A stretch of 16,759 nucleotides of DNA from [Actinobacillus] rossii (GCA_900444965.1 UFRQ01000001.1:1-16759), one strand, 5' to 3'. Positions 8,091 to 15,405 are shown, numbered from the stretch's first letter. Program-made: numbers and translations. Notes: generated by a model not told the origin, from the letters alone.

Positions 8091-8341
8091 GCTGTTATCC
8101 TTAAATCTCGCTTATCAGGTGTGCTTGTATTTCTTGGGGCTTTCGCCTTTCTAACCGTAGCACGAAACGGAGACAGAGCTTAATTTTCGTATTAAGAACG
8201 TTATCACTTCTACGCCTGTTTATTCTTCCGAAGTCCGAGCTGAAGACCGTCTAATTTAAGGTTTGCGTTTGTCTGTTTACGTCGTTGAATGGTTTTTTGG
8301 TAGTAGGGACGCTTCGCAATCTCTTGCATTACTAGCTACCC

Positions 8342-8442
8342 TTTGCTAAGATATGACTTGTCTAGGGTCTGTATCTTAGCAAAGAACGCACGAAACAGAT
8401 TACAGAAAAAGGGATCGAATGTCAAAAGTTCGATCCCTTTTT
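8342..8442 (+). other. ColE1-like origin of replication (3' end of the RNA II primer)
   Basis: A perfect 12-base inverted repeat (TTTGCTAAGATA, 8342-8353, and its complement at 8372-8383) is followed by CAGATTACAG (8396-8405). A perfect 14-base hairpin comes next (8406-8419 and 8429-8442), opening with five A residues and GGGATC. The order and wording match the pMB1/ColE1 origin, where a hairpin is followed by GCAGATTACGCGCAG and an A run with GGATC/GATCC arms. In ColE1 the primer RNA is cut by RNase H there and extended by DNA polymerase I. By homology the primer runs on the plus strand and leading-strand synthesis goes rightward. I found no Rep protein in the unit. Confidence 0.7.
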
Positions 8443-8471
8443 CTTTCTAAAGCATTGGTATTAAAGGCTTT

Positions 8472-8558
8472 AAGGTGTATTTTATTAAAATCTGTACACC
8501 TTTGTGAAAATCCATACACTTTCTTACCGTGTAATTTTATGAAAATTCGTGCACCTTT
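8472..8558. repeat. Iteron-like array of short direct and inverted repeats
   Basis: Three plus-strand units of 17 bases share the pattern AAAAT-NNN-TRCACYTT: 8487-8503, 8507-8523 and 8542-8558. Two shorter inverted relatives, AAGGTGTATTTTA (8472-8484) and ACCGTGTAATTTTA (8526-8539), lie before and between them, so the outer pair can form a hairpin (AAGGTGTA with TACACCTT). The array begins about 30 bases past the origin hairpin. Spacings of 20 and 35 bases are irregular for a classic iteron set. It could bind a host or helper protein, or act in RNA. Confidence 0.55.
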
Positions 8559-8585
8559 CTGCTAACGCCCTGCGGTTGTTAGACT

Positions 8586-8622
8586 AAAAAAGCCATTGAA
8601 AGCAAGTTTCAACGGCTTTTTC
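8586..8622. terminator. Strong bidirectional terminator hairpin
   Basis: AAAAAGCC (8587-8594) pairs with GGCTTTTT (8614-8621), and inside it TTGAAA (8596-8601) pairs with TTTCAA (8607-8612) around a five-base loop, with one A-C mismatch between the stems. The U tract works in both directions. It separates the replication region from the small ORF unit. Confidence 0.75.
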
Positions 8623-8639
8623 AGTCCTGAATAAAACAA

Positions 8640-8659
8640 AACCGCCCTGTTAGGCGGTT
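8640..8659. terminator. GC-rich hairpin, probable minus-strand terminator
   Basis: AACCGCC (8640-8646) and GGCGGTT (8653-8659) form a perfect seven-base stem with a six-base loop. On the minus strand it is followed by TTTTGTTTT, which fits an intrinsic terminator for leftward transcription. Confidence 0.55.
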
Positions 8660-8660
8660 A

Positions 8661-8748
8661 TGTGATAAAATCTTCCTTGTGCTATCGGCAAACGGTGTAA
8701 CGTGTCCTTAGCACGTTGCCCGATTGCCTTAGGCTTATAGCACTAAGG
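8661..8748 (+). promoter_or_regulatory. Possible promoter and structured leader of the 39-residue ORF
   Basis: An extended -10 candidate, TGTGATAAAAT (8661-8671), would start transcription near 8677; no good -35 is visible. The RNA would open with nested stems: GTGCTAT (8679-8685) with ATAGCAC (8737-8743), then ATCGGCAAAC (8684-8693) partly with GTTGCCCGAT (8715-8724), and AACGTG (8699-8704) with CACGTT (8712-8717). CTAAGG (8743-8748), the start of the Shine-Dalgarno, can pair with either of two CCTTAG copies, one in the inner loop (8706-8711) and one at 8727-8732. The leader could therefore switch the ribosome site between open and closed. Confidence 0.5.
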
Positions 8749-8759
8749 GGGTGATCTAT

Positions 8760-8879
8760 GTGAACGCATTACAATACTTCGTAATGATACTACTGCTCAC
8801 CGTAGTAGTTGCGGTATTAGGTTTTCGAGTTCTTACCATTCTCGACCTAATTACTTACATCTTGAATAGATTGTCCTAA
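8760..8879 (+). CDS. Small hydrophobic single-span membrane protein, 39 aa, unknown function
   Basis: I do not recognise this gene. It starts at GTG (8760-8762), eight bases after a near-perfect Shine-Dalgarno (AAGGGGGTGATC, 8745-8756, one mismatch to the full anti-16S complement), and ends at TAA. The nearby ATG (8758-8760) is followed at once by a stop and cannot be used. The product has a polar start (MNALQY), a long hydrophobic run from about residue 7 to 22 (FVMILLLTVVVAVLGF), then R23, D29 and R37 in an amphipathic tail. That architecture, with a folded leader before it and a terminator 13 bases after it, resembles type I toxins such as TisB or ZorO, but no antisense RNA is evident. A regulatory or lysis peptide is possible. 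It is intact in all three units; the other frames nearby show no gene. Confidence 0.6.
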   Translation: MNALQYFVMILLLTVVVAVLGFRVLTILDLITYILNRLS

Positions 8880-8886
8880 GACAATC
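8869..8886 (+). other. Hairpin spanning the stop codon of the 39-residue ORF
   Basis: GATTGTC (8869-8875) and GACAATC (8880-8886) form a perfect seven-base stem whose loop contains the TAA. It may protect the 3' end of the message or base-pair with an antisense RNA. Confidence 0.5.
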
Positions 8887-8891
8887 GGGAA

Positions 8892-8923
8892 GGGGGTAGT
8901 TGGTAGCTATCCCCGACCTTTTT
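8892..8923 (+). terminator. Intrinsic terminator after the 39-residue ORF
   Basis: GGGGGTAG (8892-8899) pairs with CTATCCCC (8907-8914), including one G-U pair, around a seven-base loop; five T residues follow at 8919-8923. Between here and 9000 I see only AT-rich sequence with no feature. Confidence 0.7.
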
Positions 8924-8999
8924 CCATTGTATGCCCTATCCCCTGATTTTTCAAGTTATCTACTTTTCAAATAATCTTATTCTTAATTCGTCTAGAGTT

Positions 9000-9110
9000 G
9001 TCGTTTTTCAAGAAAACAATACGATCACCCGGCGCAAATTCTCGACCGCCTTTTTCACTCTCAAAGCGGGCGCTACCGCGCAGCTCGCCACGCTCTTTAC
9101 GGGCTTCACG
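9000..9110 (-). pseudogene. Remnant resembling a TraA-type relaxase/helicase, fused behind strB
   Basis: Directly after the strB breakpoint another minus-strand frame gives about 37 residues: REARKERGELRGSARFES, then EKGGREFAPGDRIVFLKND. The FAPGDRIVFLKND segment is typical of the helicase part of Ti-type TraA/MobA relaxases (a GDRIVFLxN motif). It has no start of its own and decays into AT-rich sequence at about 9000. It is GC-rich like strB, so it probably travelled with the resistance block from a larger plasmid. The family call comes from motif recall, not a search. Confidence 0.5.
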
Positions 9111-9816
9111 TATCGACGTCCAGCGCACGAGAGAATGCGTCCGCCATCTGTGCAATGCGTCTAGGATCGAGACAAAGGTCGTCTCTGTCAGCCGGATCGT
9201 AGAACATATTGGCGGCGCCAAAGCCCACTTCACCGACCAGACCGACGGGATCTATCACCAGCCAGCCGCGACTGGAGAACATGATGTTTTCATGATGCAG
9301 ATCGCCATGTAGCCCACGCAGTTCCGAGGCATTGCTCATCATTTGATCGGCTATAATCGCCGCGTGGACGTAGTCAGTTTGACAACCTGCGTTTTGATCA
9401 TCGCGCGCCCGCTGAAACAAAGCTGCAAAGCGATCCCGGATCGGGAGAAGGGCAGAAGGCAGGGGTTCCTCAGATGCGGCATACAGCTTCGCCATCAGTT
9501 CCGCTGCAATTTCGGTCGCCTGGTAGTCGCCGTGCTCGGCAACGATGTGAGAGAGCATTCGCTCCCCGGCATATTCGAGCAACATCAGATTGTTCTCACG
9601 ACCGAGCAACCGGACTGCTCCCCTCCCATTGCGCCATACCAGATAGTCGGCCCCGCGCAGTTCATCAGCAATGTCTTCTATAGGTTTCAATCCCTTGACG
9701 ATTGCAGGAGTCCCGTCTGGCAATGAAACTTTCCAAACGAGGCTGGAAAAGGTGTCCGCAATGAGAACAGGTTGCGAAACGTGCCAATGAGCAGGAAAAA
9801 CAGGCGGCATGAACAT
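9106..9816 (-). CDS. strB: StrB, aminoglycoside 6-phosphotransferase APH(6)-Id, 3'-truncated
   Basis: This enzyme phosphorylates streptomycin at the 6 position in the cytoplasm. The product starts MFMPPVFPAH at 9816; its ATG shares one base with the strA stop (TGATG), so the pair is translationally coupled. The phosphotransferase core is present: the catalytic loop HGDLHHEN at 170-177 (D172, N177) and the metal-binding aspartate D189 in VIDP. The protein matches StrB to residue 235, DVD, then gains one foreign residue and a stop, giving 236 residues instead of 278. The last 42 or so residues, a C-terminal helical part, are lost. Catalytic residues remain but stability is doubtful, so resistance may rest on strA. 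The same truncation occurs in all three units, so it is real. Confidence 0.93.
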   Translation of the reverse strand: MFMPPVFPAHWHVSQPVLIADTFSSLVWKVSLPDGTPAIVKGLKPIEDIADELRGADYLVWRNGRGAVRLLGRENNLMLLEYAGERMLSHIVAEHGDYQATEIAAELMAKLYAASEEPLPSALLPIRDRFAALFQRARDDQNAGCQTDYVHAAIIADQMMSNASELRGLHGDLHHENIMFSSRGWLVIDPVGLVGEVGFGAANMFYDPADRDDLCLDPRRIAQMADAFSRALDVDT

Positions 9817-10619
9817 CAACCCCAAGTCAGAGGGTCCAATCGCAGATAGAAGGCAAGGCGTTCGCGGTCGGGGGCTTCGATCCCCAATACATTGAATAGG
9901 ACAGCGAAGGCGCGCTCTGCTTCATCTGGCGCTGCCCAGTTCTCTTCGGCGTTAGCAATCATGAGTGCCAAATCGGCATAGCGATCTGCTGTTCCGAGCC
10001 GCCCAAGGTCGATCAGACCCGTGCATTGAAGAGTTTTAGGGTCCACCATGAAGTTCGGCATGCAGGGATCACCATGGCAAACAACCATATCGGTGCGCTC
10101 TTGGTCGAGCCGCACCGGTAGCTCTCGTTCGACACGAGCCAAAAGATCGAGCTGCGGCGTACTCTTGTCCTCGTCCGGTAAGAAGTCGGGATTGACGGCA
10201 TTGCGGGACACCACATCAACGGCGCGTCCGAACATTCGCGACAGCCTGCGCTCAAACGGACATTGATCAACCGATAGGCTGTGAACAGCGCCAAGTTGCT
10301 GCCCCATTGACGGCCACGCTTTGAGCAAATCCGCTCCAGACAGATCAGCCGCCGGTACTCCCGGAATTGCCGTTATCACCAAGCATGCACCCTCCTGTTC
10401 CTCCTGCCAGTTGATCACCTCGGGGCAAGCCACACCTCGACCTTTGAGCCAAATGAGGCGGTCACGCTCTCCAGCGAGCTCACCGCGGCGGGAAGCAGGT
10501 GCGATTTTCGCGAAGGCATGCCCGTCACCACGTCGAAAAACAAAATCACCGGATTCTCCGCCTCTGACAGGCAACCAGTCAGAATGCGATTCACCAAAAA
10601 AAATATTAGTTCGATTCAA
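9816..10619 (-). CDS. strA: StrA, aminoglycoside 3''-phosphotransferase APH(3'')-Ib
   Basis: This enzyme inactivates streptomycin by phosphorylating its 3'' hydroxyl, using ATP, in the cytoplasm. The 267-residue length is that of the family. The start is TTG at 10617-10619 (product beginning MNRTNIFFGE), the start known for strA. An in-frame ATG 19 codons upstream is not used in known StrA, and the stretch between them (KPPPRFIRKLKEPP) is not StrA sequence. Motifs seen are the catalytic loop CHGDPCMPN (H182, D184, N189) and IDLGR with D204 for metal binding. It lies 168 bases after sul2 with no terminator between, so co-transcription with sul2 is likely; that spacer holds only a weak GTGGC/GCCAC hairpin. 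The stop overlaps the strB start by one base. Confidence 0.97.
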   Translation of the reverse strand: MNRTNIFFGESHSDWLPVRGGESGDFVFRRGDGHAFAKIAPASRRGELAGERDRLIWLKGRGVACPEVINWQEEQEGACLVITAIPGVPAADLSGADLLKAWPSMGQQLGAVHSLSVDQCPFERRLSRMFGRAVDVVSRNAVNPDFLPDEDKSTPQLDLLARVERELPVRLDQERTDMVVCHGDPCMPNFMVDPKTLQCTGLIDLGRLGTADRYADLALMIANAEENWAAPDEAERAFAVLFNVLGIEAPDRERLAFYLRLDPLTWG

Positions 10620-10787
10620 TGGAGGTTCCTTCAGTTTTCTGATGAAGCGCGGAGGTGGCTTTGCCACGAATACCATCTGTGCCGAAATATTTGCGCACCA
10701 TAAGGTCGATTATCCTGTCGTCGGGTCGCCCTCAAAGGGGACATGCCTGCTGAACCGCGAATATAGAGAAATATCCCGAATGTGCAG

Positions 10788-11603
10788 TTAACGAATTCTT
10801 GCGGTTTCTTTCAGCGCCGCCAATACCGCCAGCCCGTCGCGCAAGGGGCGCGGCTCGTGTGTGCGGATGAAGTCAGCTCCACCTGCGGCGGCGGCAAGCT
10901 CTGCAGCGAGTGTCGCGGCCCCGACATCCCCCGGACCACGGCCTGTGAGCGCGCGCAGAAAGGATTTGCGCGAAACAGACAGAAGCACCGGCAAATCGAA
11001 GCGCAGCCGCAATTCATCGAACCGCGCCAGCACCGAGAGCGAGGTTTCGGGAGCAGCCCCCAGAAAAAACCCCATGCCGGGATCAAGGACAAGGCGGTTG
11101 CGTTTGATACCGGCACCCGTCAGCGCCGCGATGCGCGCGTCAAAGAACGCCGCAATGTGATCCATGATGTCGCCAGCGGGTGCCTCGCGCCGATCTGCCT
11201 GCCCGTCTTGCACCGAATGCATAACGACGAGTTTGGCAGATGATTTCGCCAATTGCGGATAGAACGCAGCGTCTGGAAAACCGCGAATATCATTGAGATA
11301 GGCCACACCACGCGACAAGGCATAGGCTTGCGTCGCGGGTTGATAACTGTCGAGCGAGACGGGAATGCCATCTGCCTTGAGCGCGTCCAGCACCGGCGCG
11401 ATACGCGCGATTTCTGTGTCGGACGAAACAGGCGCGGCGTCGGGATTGCTGGATGCCGGACCGAGGTCGATCACATCTGCCCCCTCGGCCATCAGCTTAC
11501 GCGCCTGCGCAATGGCTGCGTCTGGCGCCAGATACCGGCCTCCATCGGAGAAACTGTCCGAGGTTATGTTGACGATGCCGAAAATGATGAGCGATTTATT
11601 CAT
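10788..11603 (-). CDS. sul2: Sul2, sulfonamide-insensitive dihydropteroate synthase
   Basis: Sul2 makes dihydropteroate from p-aminobenzoate and pterin pyrophosphate in folate synthesis while ignoring sulfonamides, so it bypasses the blocked host enzyme. All 271 residues are intact, from MNKSLIIFGI to KETARIR, the full length of the family. Dihydropteroate synthase signatures are visible: NITSDSFSDGG (12-22), SLDSYQP (83-89), NDIRGF (104-109), LDPGMGF (173-179), SRKSF (211-215) and the C-terminal THEPRPLRDG (248-257). This is the only complete sul2 in the window and it crosses the unit 2/3 junction. It is first in a leftward sul2-strA-strB block with much higher GC than the backbone. No Shine-Dalgarno is obvious before the ATG; the promoter probably comes from the adjoining IS remnant. 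Confidence 0.97.
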   Translation of the reverse strand: MNKSLIIFGIVNITSDSFSDGGRYLAPDAAIAQARKLMAEGADVIDLGPASSNPDAAPVSSDTEIARIAPVLDALKADGIPVSLDSYQPATQAYALSRGVAYLNDIRGFPDAAFYPQLAKSSAKLVVMHSVQDGQADRREAPAGDIMDHIAAFFDARIAALTGAGIKRNRLVLDPGMGFFLGAAPETSLSVLARFDELRLRFDLPVLLSVSRKSFLRALTGRGPGDVGAATLAAELAAAAGGADFIRTHEPRPLRDGLAVLAALKETARIR

Positions 11604-11619
11604 GGGGGCTTCTATAATA

Positions 11620-11898
11620 GGGTCTGTTGAACATTTGAAATAAAAAAATAGAGAGTAGTAAATGACAAGCTTTGGTTGAAACTAAAGCCTATTATCCTAG
11701 ATTTGAATATCTATGACAAACCAAATTTAAGAAATATTTTCACAGGAATCTTATATCGCCTGAAAACAGGCTGCCCATGGCGATATTTACCAGAATGCTT
11801 TGGAAAGTATAATACTGTTTTTAAAACTTTTAGAAGATGGACAAAATTGGATAAATTCACCAAAATTTTTAAACAACTTATTAAAGATCCGGATATGG
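11620..11898 (+). mobile_element. IS5-family transposase remnant, unit 3 copy
   Basis: Identical to 6030-6308. It carries the sul2 promoter candidates for the intact sul2 at 10788-11603. Confidence 0.65.
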
Positions 11899-12852
11899 AG
11901 TGGTTATGGAGTGGTTATGGCTATCAAGGTTAATATCGTCAAGGCGATTAGGGTCGGCAAGCGATACATTCTCACGGTATTTTTTATCAATTTCGCCTGC
12001 TCGATTTGGATATTTTCGGCTAAATTGTTCCCTGCGTGCTGTAACTGCTGTATCAAGTTTTGCTCGTGCCGTTTGATAGCGTTCTGCACTATCTCGCTTG
12101 TACTCTCTAGCTCTTTCTGTGATGTCTGCTGAAAGGTCTGTGCTAAATCTAAAATCTTGCTCATAGAAAGCCCCTTTTAATCTTAAATTCTGTCCGTCAG
12201 TCTTGATTGATAGGTTTTTTGGCGTAATGCGTGCAATTTCAAAACCTGCACGTTCTAGGGCATTTATAACGTCCTGTCGGTCGTTTATCTGCCCTGCGTT
12301 CGCTAAAGCTGTTAAACCGTCCGTAATCGCCTGTAAAGCCTGTTTTTTGTCGGTTGGTAGGTCTTTGCGGTCAATCAGGTTTTTTTGCTTTATAGGGTTG
12401 TTTGGGTCGCTTAGGCTGTATTCGTGGTTGATTACCTGCTTGAAGTTTTCAGCAAGTGGGCGGTCTGCCCTGTCGTAGTAAGGTTGTAGGCGTTTTCCGC
12501 TTGTCATCTCTACGTTTGGGATAACGAAATTCAGCTCAAGCCTTCCTTTGTCGGTGTGTTGTACCCACGCAATGTTATATTGTTCAGGCTCAAGCCCTGC
12601 AAACATTGCCTTTTCAAAGCGTGCCATAATCTCACGCTTTTGTATTCGGGTAGGTCGCTTTCTTCAAAAGACAAGCAACCTGCGGTGTAAGTGTTATTAA
12701 AATCAAGACTATCAGCAATACTTTGTGATAGTCGGGGATCGCCCTGCAGGATTTGGGCGGTGTCGTCAGGCTTATTTAGTAAATAGTCCACGCAAGCCTT
12801 GCAACTACTAGCTTTTCCCTTACCGTGTTTCTTAAAAAAATTTAACGATCAT
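11881..12852 (-). pseudogene. mobA: mobA relaxase, frameshifted copy in unit 3
   Basis: Same gene as 6291-7262, with an extra A in the run near 12834-12840 (just after the start) and a missing T near 12645. Between those points the frame is shifted, so the tyrosine region is out of frame while the HEN motif and everything after about 12640 read correctly. Confidence 0.85.
11904..12164 (-). CDS. mobB: MobB-like mobilization protein, truncated, nested in mobA (unit 3 copy)
   Basis: Identical to 6314-6574. Confidence 0.6.
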   Translation of the reverse strand: MSKILDLAQTFQQTSQKELESTSEIVQNAIKRHEQNLIQQLQHAGNNLAENIQIEQAKLIKNTVRMYRLPTLIALTILTLIAITTP

Positions 12853-13153
12853 AGGCTCAATTCTCGCAATTTTTTGAGATTTTTTTCAATTTCTCGCAAG
12901 GTCGCCAACACGCTAACAAGGTCAATGCTCGCTTTTGACTGTTGCATTGTCGGGCGATTTGGTTCAGGTTTACGCCTATGCGGTTCAGCTCGAACAGTAA
13001 CGCAGGGTCGATTACTTTCGGCTGTCGCTTAGGTTGCTGTTCTAGGGCAACTTCCCGAACCCACTCCGCAAGCCTTGCTTTCGTTTTTCTCTCTAACAAG
13101 GCTTGATACTCGTTTTCGGTGAGCCTGATTTTTATCTCTTTCTCACGTTTCAT
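12849..13153 (-). pseudogene. mobC: mobC, frameshifted copy in unit 3
   Basis: Same gene as 7259-7564 with one G missing near 12930. The first 74 or so residues read correctly and the C-terminal quarter is out of frame. Confidence 0.8.
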
Positions 13154-13176
13154 AATGGTGTCCGTTCTTCTATTTT

Positions 13177-13289
13177 GACCGCTGAAAGCGGTCGGGGGTC
13201 AAGGGGGCAAAGCCCTTTTGCAAGGTCAAAAAGGAAACTCGAAGAGTACCCTTTTTGTGTCCTTGCTATTACAAAAGACAATAGTACAC
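13177..13289. other. oriT: Probable oriT region, unit 3 copy
   Basis: Identical to 7588-7700. Confidence 0.45.
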
Positions 13290-13438
13290 CAAAAGCCCCG
13301 AGAGTGATATATAAAAATCAGCGGAGCCGATAGGCGACTTCGTTTTATTAGGCGAACATCGTGAGCCTTTGAACCAAAATAAAAATAAAAAAATTTTATT
13401 ATTAGGGAAGTGGTTATTGTGGGCGGTAGGTTTTTAGT

Positions 13439-13509
13439 GTTGGAAAGCTGTTGGAAAGCTCGTGGGTAACTCGCAGAGTTATCCATCAGCTTTTCAATGG
13501 CTTTCCAAT
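13439..13509 (+). ncRNA. Long RNA-like hairpin, unit 3 copy
   Basis: Identical to 7850-7920. Confidence 0.4.
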
Positions 13510-13604
13510 ACGACCCGCAGGGGAAAAACCGTTAAACCGTCCACATTAACCGCTGACCCAAAAAAGAACGCTTTTTACTAAAAGATTTCTATTCGGTTCT
13601 CAAA

Positions 13605-14031
13605 TGTTGCTTGAATGGGGCAACAATAAAACGTCGTGGCATTTAACCTAGTTTGGAAATTCAGACCCTATTGAATTTCGCTGTTATCCTTAAATCTCGC
13701 TTATCAGGTGTGCTTGTATTTCTTGGGGCTTTCGCCTTTCTAACCGTAGCACGAAACGGAGACAGAGCTTAATTTTCGTATTAAGAACGTTATCACTTCT
13801 ACGCCTGTTTATTCTTCCGAAGTCCGAGCTGAAGACCGTCTAATTTAAGGTTTGCGTTTGTCTGTTTACGTCGTTGAATGGTTTTTTGGTAGTAGGGACG
13901 CTTCGCAATCTCTTGCATTACTAGCTACCCTTTGCTAAGATATGACTTGTCTAGGGTCTGTATCTTAGCAAAGAACGCACGAAACAGATTACAGAAAAAG
14001 GGATCGAATGTCAAAAGTTCGATCCCTTTTT
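13605..14031 (+). other. ColE1-like replication origin region, unit 3 copy
   Basis: Identical to 8016-8442. Confidence 0.65.
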
Positions 14032-14060
14032 CTTTCTAAAGCATTGGTATTAAAGGCTTT

Positions 14061-14147
14061 AAGGTGTATTTTATTAAAATCTGTACACCTTTGTGAAAAT
14101 CCATACACTTTCTTACCGTGTAATTTTATGAAAATTCGTGCACCTTT
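14061..14147. repeat. Short direct and inverted repeats, unit 3 copy
   Basis: Identical to 8472-8558. Confidence 0.6.
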
Positions 14148-14174
14148 CTGCTAACGCCCTGCGGTTGTTAGACT

Positions 14175-14211
14175 AAAAAAGCCATTGAAAGCAAGTTTCA
14201 ACGGCTTTTTC
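14175..14211. terminator. Bidirectional terminator hairpin, unit 3 copy
   Basis: Identical to 8586-8622. Confidence 0.7.
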
Positions 14212-14228
14212 AGTCCTGAATAAAACAA

Positions 14229-14248
14229 AACCGCCCTGTTAGGCGGTT
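14229..14248. terminator. GC-rich hairpin, unit 3 copy
   Basis: Identical to 8640-8659. Confidence 0.5.
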
Positions 14249-14249
14249 A

Positions 14250-14337
14250 TGTGATAAAATCTTCCTTGTGCTATCGGCAAACGGTGTAACGTGTCCTTAG
14301 CACGTTGCCCGATTGCCTTAGGCTTATAGCACTAAGG
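14250..14337 (+). promoter_or_regulatory. Possible promoter and structured leader of the 39-residue ORF, unit 3 copy
   Basis: Identical to 8661-8748. Confidence 0.5.
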
Positions 14338-14348
14338 GGGTGATCTAT

Positions 14349-14468
14349 GTGAACGCATTACAATACTTCGTAATGATACTACTGCTCACCGTAGTAGTTG
14401 CGGTATTAGGTTTTCGAGTTCTTACCATTCTCGACCTAATTACTTACATCTTGAATAGATTGTCCTAA
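14349..14468 (+). CDS. Small hydrophobic membrane protein, 39 aa (unit 3 copy)
   Basis: Identical to 8760-8879, including the strong Shine-Dalgarno and GTG start. Confidence 0.55.
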   Translation: MNALQYFVMILLLTVVVAVLGFRVLTILDLITYILNRLS

Positions 14469-14480
14469 GACAATCGGGAA

Positions 14481-14512
14481 GGGGGTAGTTGGTAGCTATC
14501 CCCGACCTTTTT
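14481..14512 (+). terminator. Terminator after the 39-residue ORF, unit 3 copy
   Basis: Identical to 8892-8923. Confidence 0.65.
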
Positions 14513-14588
14513 CCATTGTATGCCCTATCCCCTGATTTTTCAAGTTATCTACTTTTCAAATAATCTTATTCTTAATTCGTCTAGAGTT

Positions 14589-14699
14589 GTCGTTTTTCAA
14601 GAAAACAATACGATCACCCGGCGCAAATTCTCGACCGCCTTTTTCACTCTCAAAGCGGGCGCTACCGCGCAGCTCGCCACGCTCTTTACGGGCTTCACG
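14589..14699 (-). pseudogene. TraA-type relaxase/helicase remnant, unit 3 copy
   Basis: Identical to 9000-9110. Confidence 0.4.
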
Positions 14700-15405
14700 T
14701 ATCGACGTCCAGCGCACGAGAGAATGCGTCCGCCATCTGTGCAATGCGTCTAGGATCGAGACAAAGGTCGTCTCTGTCAGCCGGATCGTAGAACATATTG
14801 GCGGCGCCAAAGCCCACTTCACCGACCAGACCGACGGGATCTATCACCAGCCAGCCGCGACTGGAGAACATGATGTTTTCATGATGCAGATCGCCATGTA
14901 GCCCACGCAGTTCCGAGGCATTGCTCATCATTTGATCGGCTATAATCGCCGCGTGGACGTAGTCAGTTTGACAACCTGCGTTTTGATCATCGCGCGCCCG
15001 CTGAAACAAAGCTGCAAAGCGATCCCGGATCGGGAGAAGGGCAGAAGGCAGGGGTTCCTCAGATGCGGCATACAGCTTCGCCATCAGTTCCGCTGCAATT
15101 TCGGTCGCCTGGTAGTCGCCGTGCTCGGCAACGATGTGAGAGAGCATTCGCTCCCCGGCATATTCGAGCAACATCAGATTGTTCTCACGACCGAGCAACC
15201 GGACTGCTCCCCTCCCATTGCGCCATACCAGATAGTCGGCCCCGCGCAGTTCATCAGCAATGTCTTCTATAGGTTTCAATCCCTTGACGATTGCAGGAGT
15301 CCCGTCTGGCAATGAAACTTTCCAAACGAGGCTGGAAAAGGTGTCCGCAATGAGAACAGGTTGCGAAACGTGCCAATGAGCAGGAAAAACAGGCGGCATG
15401 AACAT
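14695..15405 (-). CDS. strB: StrB, APH(6)-Id, 3'-truncated (unit 3 copy)
   Basis: Its 236-residue product is identical to that of 9106-9816. The catalytic loop and the premature end are the same. Confidence 0.92.
   Translation of the reverse strand: MFMPPVFPAHWHVSQPVLIADTFSSLVWKVSLPDGTPAIVKGLKPIEDIADELRGADYLVWRNGRGAVRLLGRENNLMLLEYAGERMLSHIVAEHGDYQATEIAAELMAKLYAASEEPLPSALLPIRDRFAALFQRARDDQNAGCQTDYVHAAIIADQMMSNASELRGLHGDLHHENIMFSSRGWLVIDPVGLVGEVGFGAANMFYDPADRDDLCLDPRRIAQMADAFSRALDVDT

Larger units (their letters stand above)
5590..11179. repeat. Plasmid unit 2 of 3 (reference copy)
   Basis: This is the second full turn, 5590 bases. mobC, mobA, mobB, the small ORF, strB and strA are all open here, and sul2 is open across the junction into unit 3. 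It is the best estimate of the true plasmid sequence, and gene descriptions below refer to it. Confidence 0.95.

Noticed and set aside
8472..8558. A CRISPR array
   Set aside because: The units are only 17 bases, imperfect, in both orientations, with gaps of 3 and 18 bases and no cas genes.
7565..8760. Pasteurellaceae DNA-uptake sequences (AAGTGCGGT or ACAAGCGGT) as proof of host
   Set aside because: I looked for both cores and did not find either; GAAAGCGGTC at 7595-7604 is close but belongs to the oriT hairpin.
8341..8760. A cer-like XerC/XerD multimer-resolution site
   Set aside because: No stretch with the paired Xer half-sites was seen. The hairpins there are better explained as origin and terminators.
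8931..9312. Plus-strand frames of 77 and 104 residues opposite the end of strB
   Set aside because: They are complements of strB and the TraA-like remnant, with no independent support.
10619..10676. An upstream ATG start extending StrA by 19 residues
   Set aside because: Known StrA begins at the TTG; the extra residues are not StrA-like and the TTG has a nearby purine-rich ribosome site.
10620..10787. The 168-base gap between sul2 and strA as a possible gene or attachment site
   Set aside because: No open frame with a start and ribosome site, no strong hairpin and no repeat were found. It is an ordinary intergenic spacer.
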